NCBI GenBank assembly: GCA_016946835.1
Contig: JACVTC010000001.1
Location: 2,204,501-2,268,500 of the forward strand
Length of the DNA stretch: 64,000 nt
Direction of reading: 5' to 3'
DNA from: Neocallimastix lanati (nom. inval.)
Taxonomy: Eukaryota > Neocallimastigomycota > Neocallimastigomycetes > Neocallimastigales > Neocallimastigaceae
How positions within the stretch are numbered: the stretch's first letter is position 1; each line of letters begins with the position of its first letter. The position numbers and the translations under genes were made by a program. Below the pieces are notes generated by a model. The model ran no database searches. It saw only the letters and a list, made by a program, of their open reading frames with translations, and had not been told where the DNA came from. Shown one piece after another: positions 25,897 through 39,561 of this stretch.

Positions 25897-26760
25897 ATAA
25901 GAAAATAAAATAAAAAAATAATAAATAAAAAATATAAATAATAAAAATAATACAATTAAAAATTTTATTAAAAATAATAAAAAAAAGAAAATAAATAGCA
26001 ATTAATAGAAGAATAATAAATAAAAATATTTTAAATAATAAATATTAAAACTATATGAAAATAATAAATAACAAAAGTAAAAATAACAAAATATTAAAAT
26101 ATTAGTTATAATATTAATTATAATAATAAATAAAATAATAATACAATACTAATTATAAATGATATAATTAAATAGAATAATCAAATAATATGAACTAAAT
26201 AAAAATTATAAAAATTATATAAAAATAATAAAAAGGATAAAAAGATAAATTGTAGTAAATAAAAATAAACAATAAAATAATAAAATAATTAATATAATTA
26301 AAAAAAAAATAATATAATTATTAATATAGAATGATAATTAAAAAAATATAAAAATATAATTAAAATAATACAAAAATTATTATAATAAAATAATAATTAC
26401 TAAATAATAATTAAAATAAAATAATAATTAAAATAAAATAATAATTAAAAATAATATAATGATTAAAATAATAATTAAAAATAATAATCTAATAAAGATA
26501 TAATTAAAAAAAAATGATAGAGTAATTATAAAGTATCTATAATATAATTAAAAAATAGAATAATAAATAAAACTAAATAAATATTATAATAAATATTTTA
26601 AAATAAAAATTATAATACAAAAATTATAAAATAATTAATAAAACTATATAAAAATTATATAAAAATAATAAAATGATAAATATATTATAGCTAAATAATA
26701 ATAGTAAATAAAAAAAAAGTAAATAAATAAAAAAAAAGTAAAAATAATATATAATATATA
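25850..26760. repeat. Strand-asymmetric A-rich low-complexity block
   Basis: It begins with an A run of about 44 bases near 25851-25894 and continues for 0.9 kb as AATAATAAAATAATTAAA-like sequence, with very few G or C and T clearly fewer than A on the plus strand. Confidence 0.75.
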
Positions 26761-26962
26761 ATAAATATTGTTACACCTAATTCACTACTGTTTTTTTTTT
26801 TTTTTTTGACCTTATTTAATTTAAAATATTACATTAATAATAATGTATGGCGTATTAATTTATATAATAAAATGTAATATGCAATTAATGATTAAATTTC
26901 ATAAATTTATGATGAAATCTGTATTCATTATATATAAATATTAAAAATTTTTTTTAAAAAAA

Positions 26963-27215
26963 AATTAGAATTTATATACATAATTGGAATATTTTTTTTA
27001 CCAAAAATTTTAAATCATTTATCACATATCCAATAATTTTCAAGAATTTTTGTTCATTTTTTTTTTTTTGAAACTGTAATTTATTATATAAAAATTAAAA
27101 TAAATTTTTTTAAGAAAAAATTTAGAATTTATATACAAAATTGGAATATTTTTTTATTAAATCATTTTTCACATATCCAATAATTTTCAGGAATTATTGT
27201 TTGCTCTTTTTTTCT
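26963..27215. repeat. Direct duplication of ~95 bases
   Basis: Copy 1 (about 26963-27060) and copy 2 (about 27120-27215) share TTTAGAATTTATATACA, TTGGAATATTTTTTT and CACATATCCAATAATTTTCA, separated by about 60 bases. Each is followed by a T run. The second copy is shortened by about 10 bases in the middle. Confidence 0.8.
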
Positions 27216-28096
27216 TTTTTTTTTTTTTTTTTTCTAAAAAAAAAACAATTTATCAAAATTTCTAAACATTATTTAAGAATGTGTTATGCTTATGTCGTAA
27301 CCTATTATAGTATAAAATTAAACAAAAATTGCTTGTTTGATCCATCATTCATACTTTTCTTTATGCTACTAAATATTACTGATGACAATGGAAATGGTTG
27401 TGACGGATGACTGTTGTTGTATGAAATGCTCATCTTTGTCTCATATTCCTTTTTACTTTTATGTATATGGTATACTTGTGTATTATTAGTGTGATTTGTT
27501 TTGTTTCATGCATGTGTTTTTTTATATAAAATACATTTATTTCATTAAACTATAAAACTATATCTTTTTTATCTTTTCAAAATAAAATTTTTATATTTTA
27601 TTAAAATAAAATGTTAAAAATATAATATTAAGTTATATGAATTAAAAATGGTCTTAAAAGAATATAAATCTATAATTTGACCTTTTAAAATGAAACTTTT
27701 ATACAATTTTATTTTTATTTTTATTTTTAATATCATATTAATTTTTTTTTTTTAGTAGAACTTTATTAATTAAAAATTTTAGAATTACATAATTAAACTA
27801 TTTTTTAAAAATTTAATATATTTTTTAAAGTTAATTAAAAATTAAATTTTATTTAATATTAAATTTTTTTTTAAACATAACGAATAAATTAAATTAATAT
27901 TTATTGTATTATTAAAAATAAATTACAAATTTAATAAAAATTAAAAGTTATAATGTTTGATGATAATATTTATTAATTTTTTTTTTTAATTTTTATTATA
28001 TAAATTAATAAATATTATCAACCTAAAACATTAATAACTTTTAACATTTGTACAAATGAAAATATGAAATTAGTATAATAATAAAAGAATGGAATT

Positions 28097-28195
28097 ATGC
28101 CAAGCTTGAGAACCATAAATATAAATGTAAATTATAATAAACCATTGTGTGTCTACGGATGTGCAGCTGGTGAGAAATCATGCTACGGTCGTTAA
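28097..28195 (+). CDS. Possible small cysteine-bearing peptide or last-exon relic
   Basis: A 32-codon frame from ATG at 28097 ends in TAA at 28195. The end of the product, KPLCVYGCAAGEKSCYGR, has three cysteines and uses G/C-containing codons unlike the surrounding A/T DNA. It could be a small peptide gene, the final exon of a gene whose upstream part is decayed, or chance. No signal peptide is visible and no family is recognised. Confidence 0.25.
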   Translation: MPSLRTININVNYNKPLCVYGCAAGEKSCYGR

Positions 28196-28235
28196 AAAAA
28201 ATATATATATATAATTAAAAAGTTAAATGTAATTA

Positions 28236-28640
28236 ATGGATCTTTCATGATATCGCAATATCCAATAATTGACGTAGTTGATAGACCCTCAATATATCAT
28301 GAAAGTTCAAGACGAGCATAAACATTAGAACTTTCATGATATTTAGTACGATATTTGAGTAATATCCTACCGATTATGTAGTTGATAAAACTTCATTATA
28401 TCTTGGAAGTTTAGTACGTTCATAAGCGATATTCAGTATGATGATAACTAATAAAATTTCCATGATATCATGAATATCCAACAAATAACATAGCTGAAGA
28501 ACCTTCAATTCATTCTAGAAGTTTATGACAATCATAAGCGCTAGAACTACATTATATTTTGAATATTCAATATGATGATATATCGAACTTTCAGGATCAT
28601 AGCTAACTTCATGATGAATATCCAACAAATAATGTATTTG
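28236..28640. repeat. Degenerate tandem repeat, unit about 110-130 bases, ~4 copies
   Basis: Recurring blocks in the same order are CTTTCATGATATC, AATATCCAA(C/T)AAAT, GTAGTTGATA(G/A)A, CTTCA(A/T)TATATC, GAAGTT and CATAAGCG. They begin near 28240, 28330, 28460 and 28595. No strand is open through the array. Confidence 0.7.
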
Positions 28641-29269
28641 ATAATTGTGTAATACTAATTTTAATATTATTCATCTATTTTTTTTTTTTTTTTTTTTTTT
28701 GGTTGAAAGTTTTATTGTAAAACATATATTTCAATATATATTTTAAATAATAAATAATATTTTTTATATATAATTTTATATTATATTTATTTATTTAAGA
28801 AATCATACATTTATATATATATATAATATTCAATGAATAGCATTTATATATTTTATACTAATATATAATAATAATAATAATTTAAAAAGCAATTTAAAGA
28901 AATTAATATTATTGATACCTTAAATAGCAATAGTGTAATTTTTTCTTATTTTATGTAAATTTAATTTTTAAAAAAATAATAAACAATATTTTTTTTTTTT
29001 TTTTAATTTTTTATACTATTTTTCTTTAAACTAAAAAAAAAAAAAAATTTTAATTTTAATTTTAATATATTAATTATTTTATCTATTAGCAAATATAATT
29101 ATAAATTTTAAAGATATATATATATATATATATATATTTTTTATTTTCATTTTTATTATATGTCTATATACTAAAGATATTTAATTTAGCATATCAAATT
29201 TGTAAGTTAAAATAACTTATGAATTATATTATAAGTTATAACCTAATTCAATATCGTTTTCTTAGTTGA

Positions 29270-30295
29270 TTTGAAAACTCTTAACCAACCTTTCACTTTC
29301 AGCTTGCTCCTCTTCAACAGAAAATTTTGAAACTTTTCCTCCGATTTAGTTTGTTGAAAATTCTATAAGTTGACTTTACGTTGAAGGCAACATCACCAAA
29401 AATGAAGCTTATCAAAAGCAACTTCAACAATTTTTATGTAATTTATTATGATATTTTCTTTTATTTAATATTTTATACTTTATAATTTAGATTAATTAAA
29501 TAAAATAATAACTAATAAATAAATTTTATTATTAATTTAAATTATATTTTTATACCAATAAGGCAAAAAAAAAAAAAAAATTAATTTTTATTATAAGAAA
29601 TTAAAATATATATTATTTAAAGTTTTCGACCATTATTATTAAAATAACGATATTGAAATTGTTAAATATCACAGTTATGTGTTTAATTGTTTAATTACAT
29701 TGTACATTTAACTACATTATTAAATGAAAATATTTTTATTCGATAATATAATACAGTGAAATGTTAAATGTTACTGATAATTTTAGACTATTATAGAAAA
29801 TAATTATTAATATCATTTAATGACATATACTTAAATGAAAGAAGAGTCTTTCTTAATGTAAAAGCAATAAAATAAAAAAAGAAAATAAATACATAATAAA
29901 ATATAAGTATCATTTCTGATTTTAAGTGCTATATTTAACAGATTAAGAGACTCAATGACTCAATAATTCATTAACAATTGTAAATATCACCATTCAATAT
30001 ATTAAATTTTAAACATTCGTTAAATATTAACAGTAACATTAAATCAGAAAATTCAACAACTACGGGAAGTTCTTCAAAAAACTTCAACAAAGACAGCAAA
30101 GACAACAATGAAATGATGCTCCTGTTGAAGTAGAACCTCTAAATATTCAAATAAATATAATTAATAAATTTCATATTCAAAACTTTTAAAATTGCAAATG
30201 AAAGCTTTCACAAATGGTATTCAGAATTAAAATTATTTCTTGATTCTGAAGAATTAGGTGATTATATATCAAGGAATATTAAAGATATAATCATC

Positions 30296-30339
<44 letters not shown>

Positions 30340-31117
30340 AAAATAAGACAGTACCGATAGAATTATAAAATTGAACAGCCTCGACGAATACACAAAAAGT
30401 TTATTTTATAATTGTCCCAAGTGCATACTGAATGATAAATGAATTAAAAAAAATATTTTCAAAAACAGACCTATCCCATACTATTTGAAATTGAAATAAA
30501 AATAAAGAAATTGGAAATTGAAAACGATGACTTTATGCTGTATTTAAATTATCTTAACTCGTTATTTACAGAATACAATAACGAGCCATAATTACAAAAT
30601 AAGCCAGAACTAAGTGAAGAAACAAAAATGTTTTATATTCTTCAGATGAATTAAATAAAGTTGGTATTACATATTCCTTCATATTTCAATATGTTGAAAA
30701 GAAACATATAAAGATTTAAAAGTAGACATAACTAAAACTAAGTATCATAATCAAGAAAAGCAAAAGTATTAAAAGAGTAGTTATCAAAGAAGTATATCAA
30801 TATGAAGATCAAATTAACAGAGTCGGAAATGGGAAACTTCCATATAATTTCAATAAAGAAACAAATTCAAACGAATACTGCTACCATTGCCATAAAAATG
30901 GGCATAATACTGATAATTGTTTTTTCAACCCATCAAATTTACCAAATAATAACTATAGGAGAGAAAAGAAAAATAATAATAATAAATCAAGAAATAAAAA
31001 ACAAAAAAAAAAAAAAAAAAAAGAACATCTTTAAGCAGGAAAGGTAGTAAAAGAAACTACAAATCTTATCACGTTAATTATGAAGAACAAAACAATTCAG
31101 ATTCGGATCCTTTATAA
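29270..31117 (+). pseudogene. Degenerate Ty1/copia-type retrotransposon Gag relic
   Basis: The clearest signal is a retroviral-type zinc knuckle at 30879-30920, C-x2-C-x4-H-x4-C (CYHCHKNGHNTDNC). It is followed by basic residues and an acidic end that stops at 31117. Upstream, between about 30060 and 30300, frames carry Gln/Arg-rich sequence (KKLQQRQQRQQ) and then the WxxELKLFLDSEELGDYI-like pattern of copia Gag proteins. In-frame stops, frame changes and A runs (30299-30337 and about 31003-31021) interrupt it. A patch at 29270-29450 with another Gln-rich piece (EAYQKQLQQF) may be its displaced N-terminus. No protease, integrase or reverse transcriptase follows and no long terminal repeats are recognised, so this is a dead fragment. 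Confidence 0.65.
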
Positions 31118-32517
31118 TGTATTTAGAATTTCTCCATTTAATAAAACATTTAATTTGAAGTGAAGAGCAAAATCCTTTTTTTTTTTTAATATAAATTTTT
31201 TTATATTATTTAATTTATTTATTACACCTAATCAAAAATTTATAAAAAACAAAAAAAAAATTTTTTTTACTCAATTTTTATTTAATAATTTTTATTTTAT
31301 TTTCCTTTTTTTGAAAAAAAAAACTTTTATTTAAAATTCTTATTTTATATAATTAATTTTTTTTTTATTTTTTGTAATTTATTTATTATTTTTTTATTAT
31401 TATTATTAATTTTTTATATTATTATTATTTTTTTTTATTTTTTATTTTTTATTTTTTGTTAAATTTTTATTATTATTATTATTATTATATTATTATTTTT
31501 TTTGTTTTTTTAGAATTATTTTTAATTAATTAGATAGATAGACAATTATATTATAATAGCATACGTAGTAAAAATTTTATATGTTAAATTTTTATTTACT
31601 TCATATATTTTAATTTTGCTTTATTTTTTATTTTTTAGTTTTTTCTTTTTTTTTTTTTTTATTTTTATAATTCTGTTATTTGAAATATTGAAAATTAAAT
31701 TTTGAATTTTAATTTTTGATTTTTGAATTTAATTATTGATTTTTTAATTATTGATTATTGTTATTTATTATTTTTATTTTCTGATTATTGTTTATTGGAT
31801 GTATTATTATTTTTTTAATTATTATTGCTTTTCATGTCTATTTTTTTTTCCTTTTTTTTTTTTTTTTTTGGTTTTGATTTTTGTTTCTTGTGGGAGAATG
31901 CATATTTGATACAACAAAGGAATTATAAAATAATAACTAAAATTTTATTAATTATATTAATCATTAATTATCCGTTATTAAATATAATAATTTGCTATAT
32001 TTATTATAAATAGCTAAAATTTTATATTTCATAATTCCCGGTACCAAATTGATTTCATTGTATATATATATTTTTTCCATAATAATAATGCACCTCCCAA
32101 ATAATCCAATTAGTTTTAGAAGTGATAATGAATACTAATCATTTTTATCCTCTTTTGAATAAAAAAAAATGAATAAACTAATTTTTCAAAAAATTTTTAC
32201 TACAAAACTAATTACTATTATATTATAATTAAATTATTTTAATTTTTAAAAATAAATAATTTTTAATATTCTAAAAAGTGAACTACTTTTTATCTTTTAA
32301 TCTTTAATTTTTAAAATAAATAATTAATAACTAAAAAATAATTACTGAATTAGTATAATTTTATCTATATTCATAATATTTCTTAATTATTTTTAGAGTT
32401 GATAGAATTTATATCTATTATATATTTAAATATATAATTTTTTTTTTTTTTAGCAGTTTTTTTGGTCTTTTTTTTTTTTTTTTTTTTTTGAGAATAGTAA
32501 TTCAGTTATTTGTGAAT
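31118..32517. other. T-rich intergenic region, no gene seen
   Basis: The plus strand is dominated by T runs and ATT triplets. A patch at about 31860-32110 is more mixed in sequence but has no credible reading frame. It lies 3' of the GAPDH gene. Confidence 0.75.
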
Positions 32518-33910
<1,393 letters not shown>

Positions 33911-34065
33911 TTATTTAATTTTTTTTTTTTAATTTGTGTGAGGATAAAAAAAAAAAAAAAAATTCACTTTTTATATTATCTTAATATATAAATTAATTTT
34001 AAAAAAAAATAAATTTTTAAATTAAAAAAAAAAAAGTTAATATGTGTAACGAAAACTAAAGAGTT

Positions 34066-34084
34066 CACGTGTTTGAATGAGTCA
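34066..34084. promoter_or_regulatory. CACGTG and TGAGTCA motifs upstream of GAPDH
   Basis: CACGTG (34066-34071) and TGAGTCA (34078-34084) lie side by side about 200 bases upstream of the GAPDH start codon. They are the classic E-box for bHLH factors and the classic AP-1/Gcn4 bZIP site. Their GC content is striking in this promoter. Binding is inference. Confidence 0.45.
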
Positions 34085-36240
34085 CACTAAAATTTTCACA
34101 ATCATAAATAATAAATTTTATTATTAATTTTATAGAATACATTAATTAATACATTAAACTATGTTTTATATCAATAAATTCTAAAAGATTAAAATATTAA
34201 AATTTTTATTATTTATTCATAATTATAAAAATTAAACCTAAATTTTTTAAATTTGTTTTTTTTAATTTTTATATTAAATTTCATTTCATATTAAAAAAAA
34301 TATAATAATAAAAAATTAATAACTATATAAAAAATCATTAATGTTATATAATAAAAAAAATTAATTATATATTAAAAAAAAAAAAAAAACTTGCTTATTT
34401 CTTAAATACTTAATTTAATAATAAAAAGAAAAAGATGTACAATAAGCATTCATTAAGCTATTACATTCATTATTGTCCATTTATTATTATAGAAAGATAT
34501 TAGGAAATCTTCTTCATATAAATAATAAAATATTTAAAAGCATATATAATAAAATATATATATATAATTCAATGTAATATATACTATACATCTAAATGAA
34601 AATAAAAAAGTATACTTATATATTCTCTTTTATCATTTTTTAATTCATATAATTTGTATTATATATGATTTGAATTTATGGAAGTTTAATAATTTTATTA
34701 TATATATATATATACATTACAATACATTGCATATAATTATTTTTTAAAAAGAATACATATATAATATATTTTTAATAAAATTTTAAAAAAAAATATATAA
34801 TTATATATATATATATATTTACTTTTTTTTATAGATTAAAAATTTTAGAATGATGAGCTGTTTTTTAAAATATATTAACCGATTTAACTCTTTTATTAAT
34901 TTAGTAGTAATTCTAATTTTAATTTTCTGTATATATATTTCTTTATTATTATCAAAATCCCCATGGGACCAAATTTATAAAAACCAATAAAACTATATAT
35001 TGGCCAATAAAAATGAAGCTTTTAATTAAAAATATATATTTACTATAATTCCATAATAGAATTCTTTAATATATTTTCAATATATTCCATAATTATATTA
35101 ATTAAACATTAAATTTTAAAATAGATTATAGATTATAATTAAAATTTCAATAGACCTAAATTCAATAATTCAATAGATGATCTATTAAATATGAAATTTA
35201 TTAATTAAATAAAGATACAGAACAGAAATATTATAAAATATAATTAAACAAAATATAAATTTATTTTTTAATTATTATAAAATATAGATTTTTTTATTTG
35301 TTATATTTTAATATTATTTTATTTAAAGACTTTTATAATATAAATTCATACACTCTAAAAAATAAAAAATAAAGCATTAAAAGTATTTACATAATATTGT
35401 ATTAAATATTTATTAAAAATAATAAACAATATTAAACTAATTTATTATATTATCATTAAATAATCAGAATATTTTATTCTAATAAAATTTATTAATAATA
35501 GTAGCTTCAAAATATGTATTTATATTTATATTCTTTTTTTTTTTTATTAATAAATTTCTATGAATCACATCAATTAATACTAACCCGTATAATAATATAA
35601 GCATATTTAAAGTTAGATATTGCTTTATTATCTTTAATGATATTTTATTTAATTTATAAATTTAAAAAAATTTTAAATTTTTTAAAATTGATTATTTGAA
35701 TGAATTTAAAATCTTAATAAAAACAATTAAAAATTGGTACATTTTATTTTACTATCATTAATATCATTAATATAAATTAATAAAAAAAAAAAAAATATAA
35801 TATCTATATCTATTTATTGATTAAAAAGCATTTTAATGATTAATAGATTATACAAAGTATTAATTATCTTTCATTTTTCATAATTTAATTGTTATAATAA
35901 AATAGAATAAAAAAAAAAAAAAAAAAAAAGAAAAATAGATATTTATGTTATAGAATAATTTAATACCATATTAATTCATTTTTCTAAAAATTAGATTAAC
36001 AATTAGAAATGTTCTTAGTAAAATAAATAATTCTTCTGAATTTATAAAAAAAAATATTTTAAATGTTCAATAGTTAATGACTTAGTAATAAAATATTCAA
36101 GTAATAATAATACAAACAATAAAAATAAATAAAAAAATTTAAAAATAAAAACAAAAATATATAAACCACACTAATATATATATATACATATATTTAAATT
36201 TATATTTTTTATACGTTCATTTTCATTAAATTGCTAATTA

Positions 36241-36282
<42 letters not shown>

Positions 36283-36715
36283 CAAATATACATAATATAT
36301 TAGATATTATTTAATTATATATATATATATTTTTTTTAATTTTTTAATTTATTAATCATATTATAAAAAAAAAAAAAAAAAAAAAAAAAGGAATTGAATT
36401 TATATATGAAAAAAAAAAAAAATAGATTTATATATATTAATGTAATACTTTCATTAATATATAAATAAAAATAAAAATAATTGTTTCATAATAAAACTAA
36501 TTTTTTTTTTAAAATAAATGGATATAATAATTATATATGATTATAATTTTTTTTTTGTTTTTTGAATTTTAACAAATACATTTATAAAACTATAATAATT
36601 TTTAAAAATAAAACAAAAAAAATTTTTTTTTATGAATATAAAGATTATATATTAATTTAGTTTATAATAATTAATAATTAATAAATTATAAGTTTTATTT
36701 TAAATCATTAAATAA

Positions 36716-36760
<45 letters not shown>

Positions 36761-37564
36761 TTAAGATTTGGCTTTTTTTTTTTATTTTAATAATATTTTC
36801 ATTTAATAATAATTCAGCTTTTTTTTTTTTTTAATAATATTTTATAAAAAATACAAAGAATTTTATATTAATATTTAGTATTTAAATATAAAACAATAAA
36901 TTTAACATTAACTAAGTAAAAAAATATGTAATAAAATCAATTGTTTGATAACGTCATTTTATTTTAGTGTTTATTAAAATTCTTATCAGTAAATTTATTC
37001 ATAGATTATTTAATAAACATAATTAACCTAATTCCTAAAATTTAGGATATAAAATAATATAAAAATTATAATTAATTTTGCTTTATGTTTTGTTTAAATA
37101 TTTAATAAAATTATAAGAATAACAAAAATTACTAAATAAATTAATAAAAATTTAATAAAATTATAAAACTAATAAAAAATACTAAATAAATAAATATAAT
37201 AATTCTTTATTATAATAAGTATTAAATAATTTATAAATATTATTTTTATTATTATTTTTTATTTTATTTTTTATTATTTTTCTTTTAGTTAATTGTTCTT
37301 TTTTTCATACCAATAATTGTAATGCTTTTATCATTGAAATTATTATTAAAAATTGAATTTTCTTTTCTATGATAATTATCATTAATAGTTGAATTTTTTT
37401 TTTTTAATGTTAAAATTATTATTTGTAGTTAATTATTCAGAATAATAACTTTTCAGTTCCAAAATAGTTTATTCTCTTTAAGAAGAATTCCAATTTTTTT
37501 ATCGACTTTACTGAAAAGATTTCAAAAAATTCTAAATAATTCTGTTACACAAGTTATAAAAAAT

Positions 37565-38140
37565 TTTTTTCATGATTATATGCTCTACAATTTTTAACGA
37601 TACCATATATATAAAGAGATAAATTTTCTATAAACTTTCCTAAATACATTTCATTTATAATAGGATTGGATTATATTAATAACCATGAGAATAGTTTGAT
37701 TATTTGTTAAATCCTTTTCCTTCATATACTTCAAATAACTTCGAAGTTCACATCTCATTAAAAATATTTTATTTAACATAATACATATATATTGTACTAA
37801 TTTTAGTCTTTTTATAAAAAAAATTTTTTTTCAAAAGAGTTAGAGTAGTCTTGATTTCAATATTATAAAATATTTAAATTATATTGCATAATCTATATGA
37901 ATACATGATTTAGAATTATATTAATACTTCAGTTTGTTAACATTTATTGTTTCTACATTTTCATTTTTATTGATGCAGTATTACAGTAATAATTTATATT
38001 TGGAAATACATAAACCATACGTGTTTCTTCTAAAGCAGGTTTAAATTTATCTCCATCGGGACTTTCTTTATATATATGTATACTTTCTTTGTAGTTTTTT
38101 TAATGCCGTTCCTATTTTACGCAATTTAAAATCTATAATA
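37565..38140 (-). pseudogene. Broken coding-like relic, family not recognised
   Basis: On the minus strand several short frames with non-repetitive composition follow each other: one with GDKFKPALEETRMVYVFPNI near 38070-37960, one of 35 codons at 37758-37651 (MRCELRSYLKYMKEKDL...), and one shifted by a frame at about 37660-37565 (MYLGKFIENLSLYIYGIVKN...). Stops and frame shifts separate them. Their amino-acid makeup is unlike the Ile/Asn/Tyr/Lys-only frames of the surrounding DNA, so a decayed gene is plausible. No family is recognised. Confidence 0.35.
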
Positions 38141-38734
38141 CACTGAATTAAACAGTTAAAATAAAGATAGTATAATTTTATTCTTAATTAAATACAAAAA
38201 AAAAAAAAAAAAAACTTTAAAAAACAAAATTTTTTGATATGTTAATAGAGTAATGTCCAAAATATTTTAATTAAAATTATAAGCTGTAAAGTCATTTATT
38301 GTTATATATATATATTTTTAAGGAGAATTAAATAATTAATTTATGTATGTATAAAAGAAGAAATTCCGATACAGATTCGAATGATAACTTTTATCTGCAT
38401 GGTGTTATCATCGATAAATGAAAAGAGTTTGAAGCCATTTCGTCCTCGAAGCTTGTAACTTAGTTTTTTAATATTAATAAAAAAAATTTCATGTATTTTA
38501 TTTTCATGAATTTTTTTTTCAATAAATACAATTTATGTAATAATATATATTAAAAAATATATGATTATTCCTACTTTAAAATATATATATATATATATAT
38601 GTATATGTAAATAAATAAGCTATTTATTCAAATATATAAATTAATAAATAAATATAGATAAATGTGCAGATAAATAAATGAATGAAACAAACAAATATAT
38701 ATATATATATAATATAGATTATTGTTTAGTAAAC

Positions 38735-39075
38735 AAAAGATTGTTTTAATAATAATAATATCTTAAGATTTCTTTAGTAATTAACAATTGTTTAAATGAC
38801 AAAAATAATTATAAGAATAGGATTGCTTTAATAATAATAAAAATTTGTTTTAACAATAATAGAAATAAAAATAGAATAAGAGTACTTTAATAATAATAAA
38901 CTATTATTTCAATAATAATAGTAATAATAAGATTGCATTAATAATAATAATAAAATATTGTTTCAGTAACAATAATAATATGATATGATTGCTTTAATTA
39001 TAATAATAATAAAAACGATTTTTTTAATAATAATATAAGACTGTGGTAATAATAATAACAATAATAATAATAGTG
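38735..39075. repeat. Degenerate AAT-based tandem repeat
   Basis: A unit of roughly 45-60 bases, of the form (AG)GATTGCTTTAATAATAATAA with variable spacers, recurs about six times. Confidence 0.6.
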
Positions 39076-39466
39076 AATTTTATAAATAATAATATTATTA
39101 TTAATAATAAAATATTTCCTAAAATTGCATAATTTTGAAAAAATATTAAATATTATGATTAAATTTTTATAAAATTATATTACAAATGTTTTGATAAATT
39201 AAATACTAAATATATATTAAGGATTAATTTATACTATGAAGTAGTATTAAATAAAACTATAGAACTATTAAAGTTTTACTTCATAATTTTATTCTATAAT
39301 TAATCTTTCAACTTCATTTAGTTTTATTAATTGTATAATTATATTAAGAAGAGATAATTTATAATTAATAATAATTGTTAAATTTGAGTTTATTATTTAA
39401 AAACTACAATTTTATATATTATTAAATTTTTAATAAAATATATTCTAATTAAACTAATAGTTATAG

Positions 39467-39468
<2 letters not shown>

Positions 39469-39560
<92 letters not shown>
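39469..39560. repeat. (AAAT)n microsatellite
   Basis: About 23 uninterrupted AAAT units. Confidence 0.95.

Positions 39561-39561
<1 letters not shown>

Larger units (their letters stand above)
23510..29249. other. 5.7-kb gene desert with repeats and relics
   Basis: Most is A/T-only DNA. Supported contents are a 17-base direct repeat at 24339-24374, ATT arrays at 25240-25380, an A-rich block at 25850-26760, a direct duplication at 26963-27215, a 32-codon cysteine-bearing open frame at 28097-28195 and a degenerate tandem repeat at 28236-28640. No complete gene is seen. Confidence 0.75.

Noticed and set aside
27379-27415. TGATGA and CTG(A)-like boxes resembling a C/D snoRNA
   Set aside because: The C box lacks the preceding purine, the boxes are too close together and there is no terminal stem.
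28236-28640. CRISPR-like array
   Set aside because: Repeats are degenerate, of unequal spacing and without unique spacers; the DNA is eukaryotic.
38346-38420. GATTCGAATG stretch resembling a tRNA T-loop
   Set aside because: No matching acceptor, D or anticodon arms; no other tRNA-like patch was found in the window.
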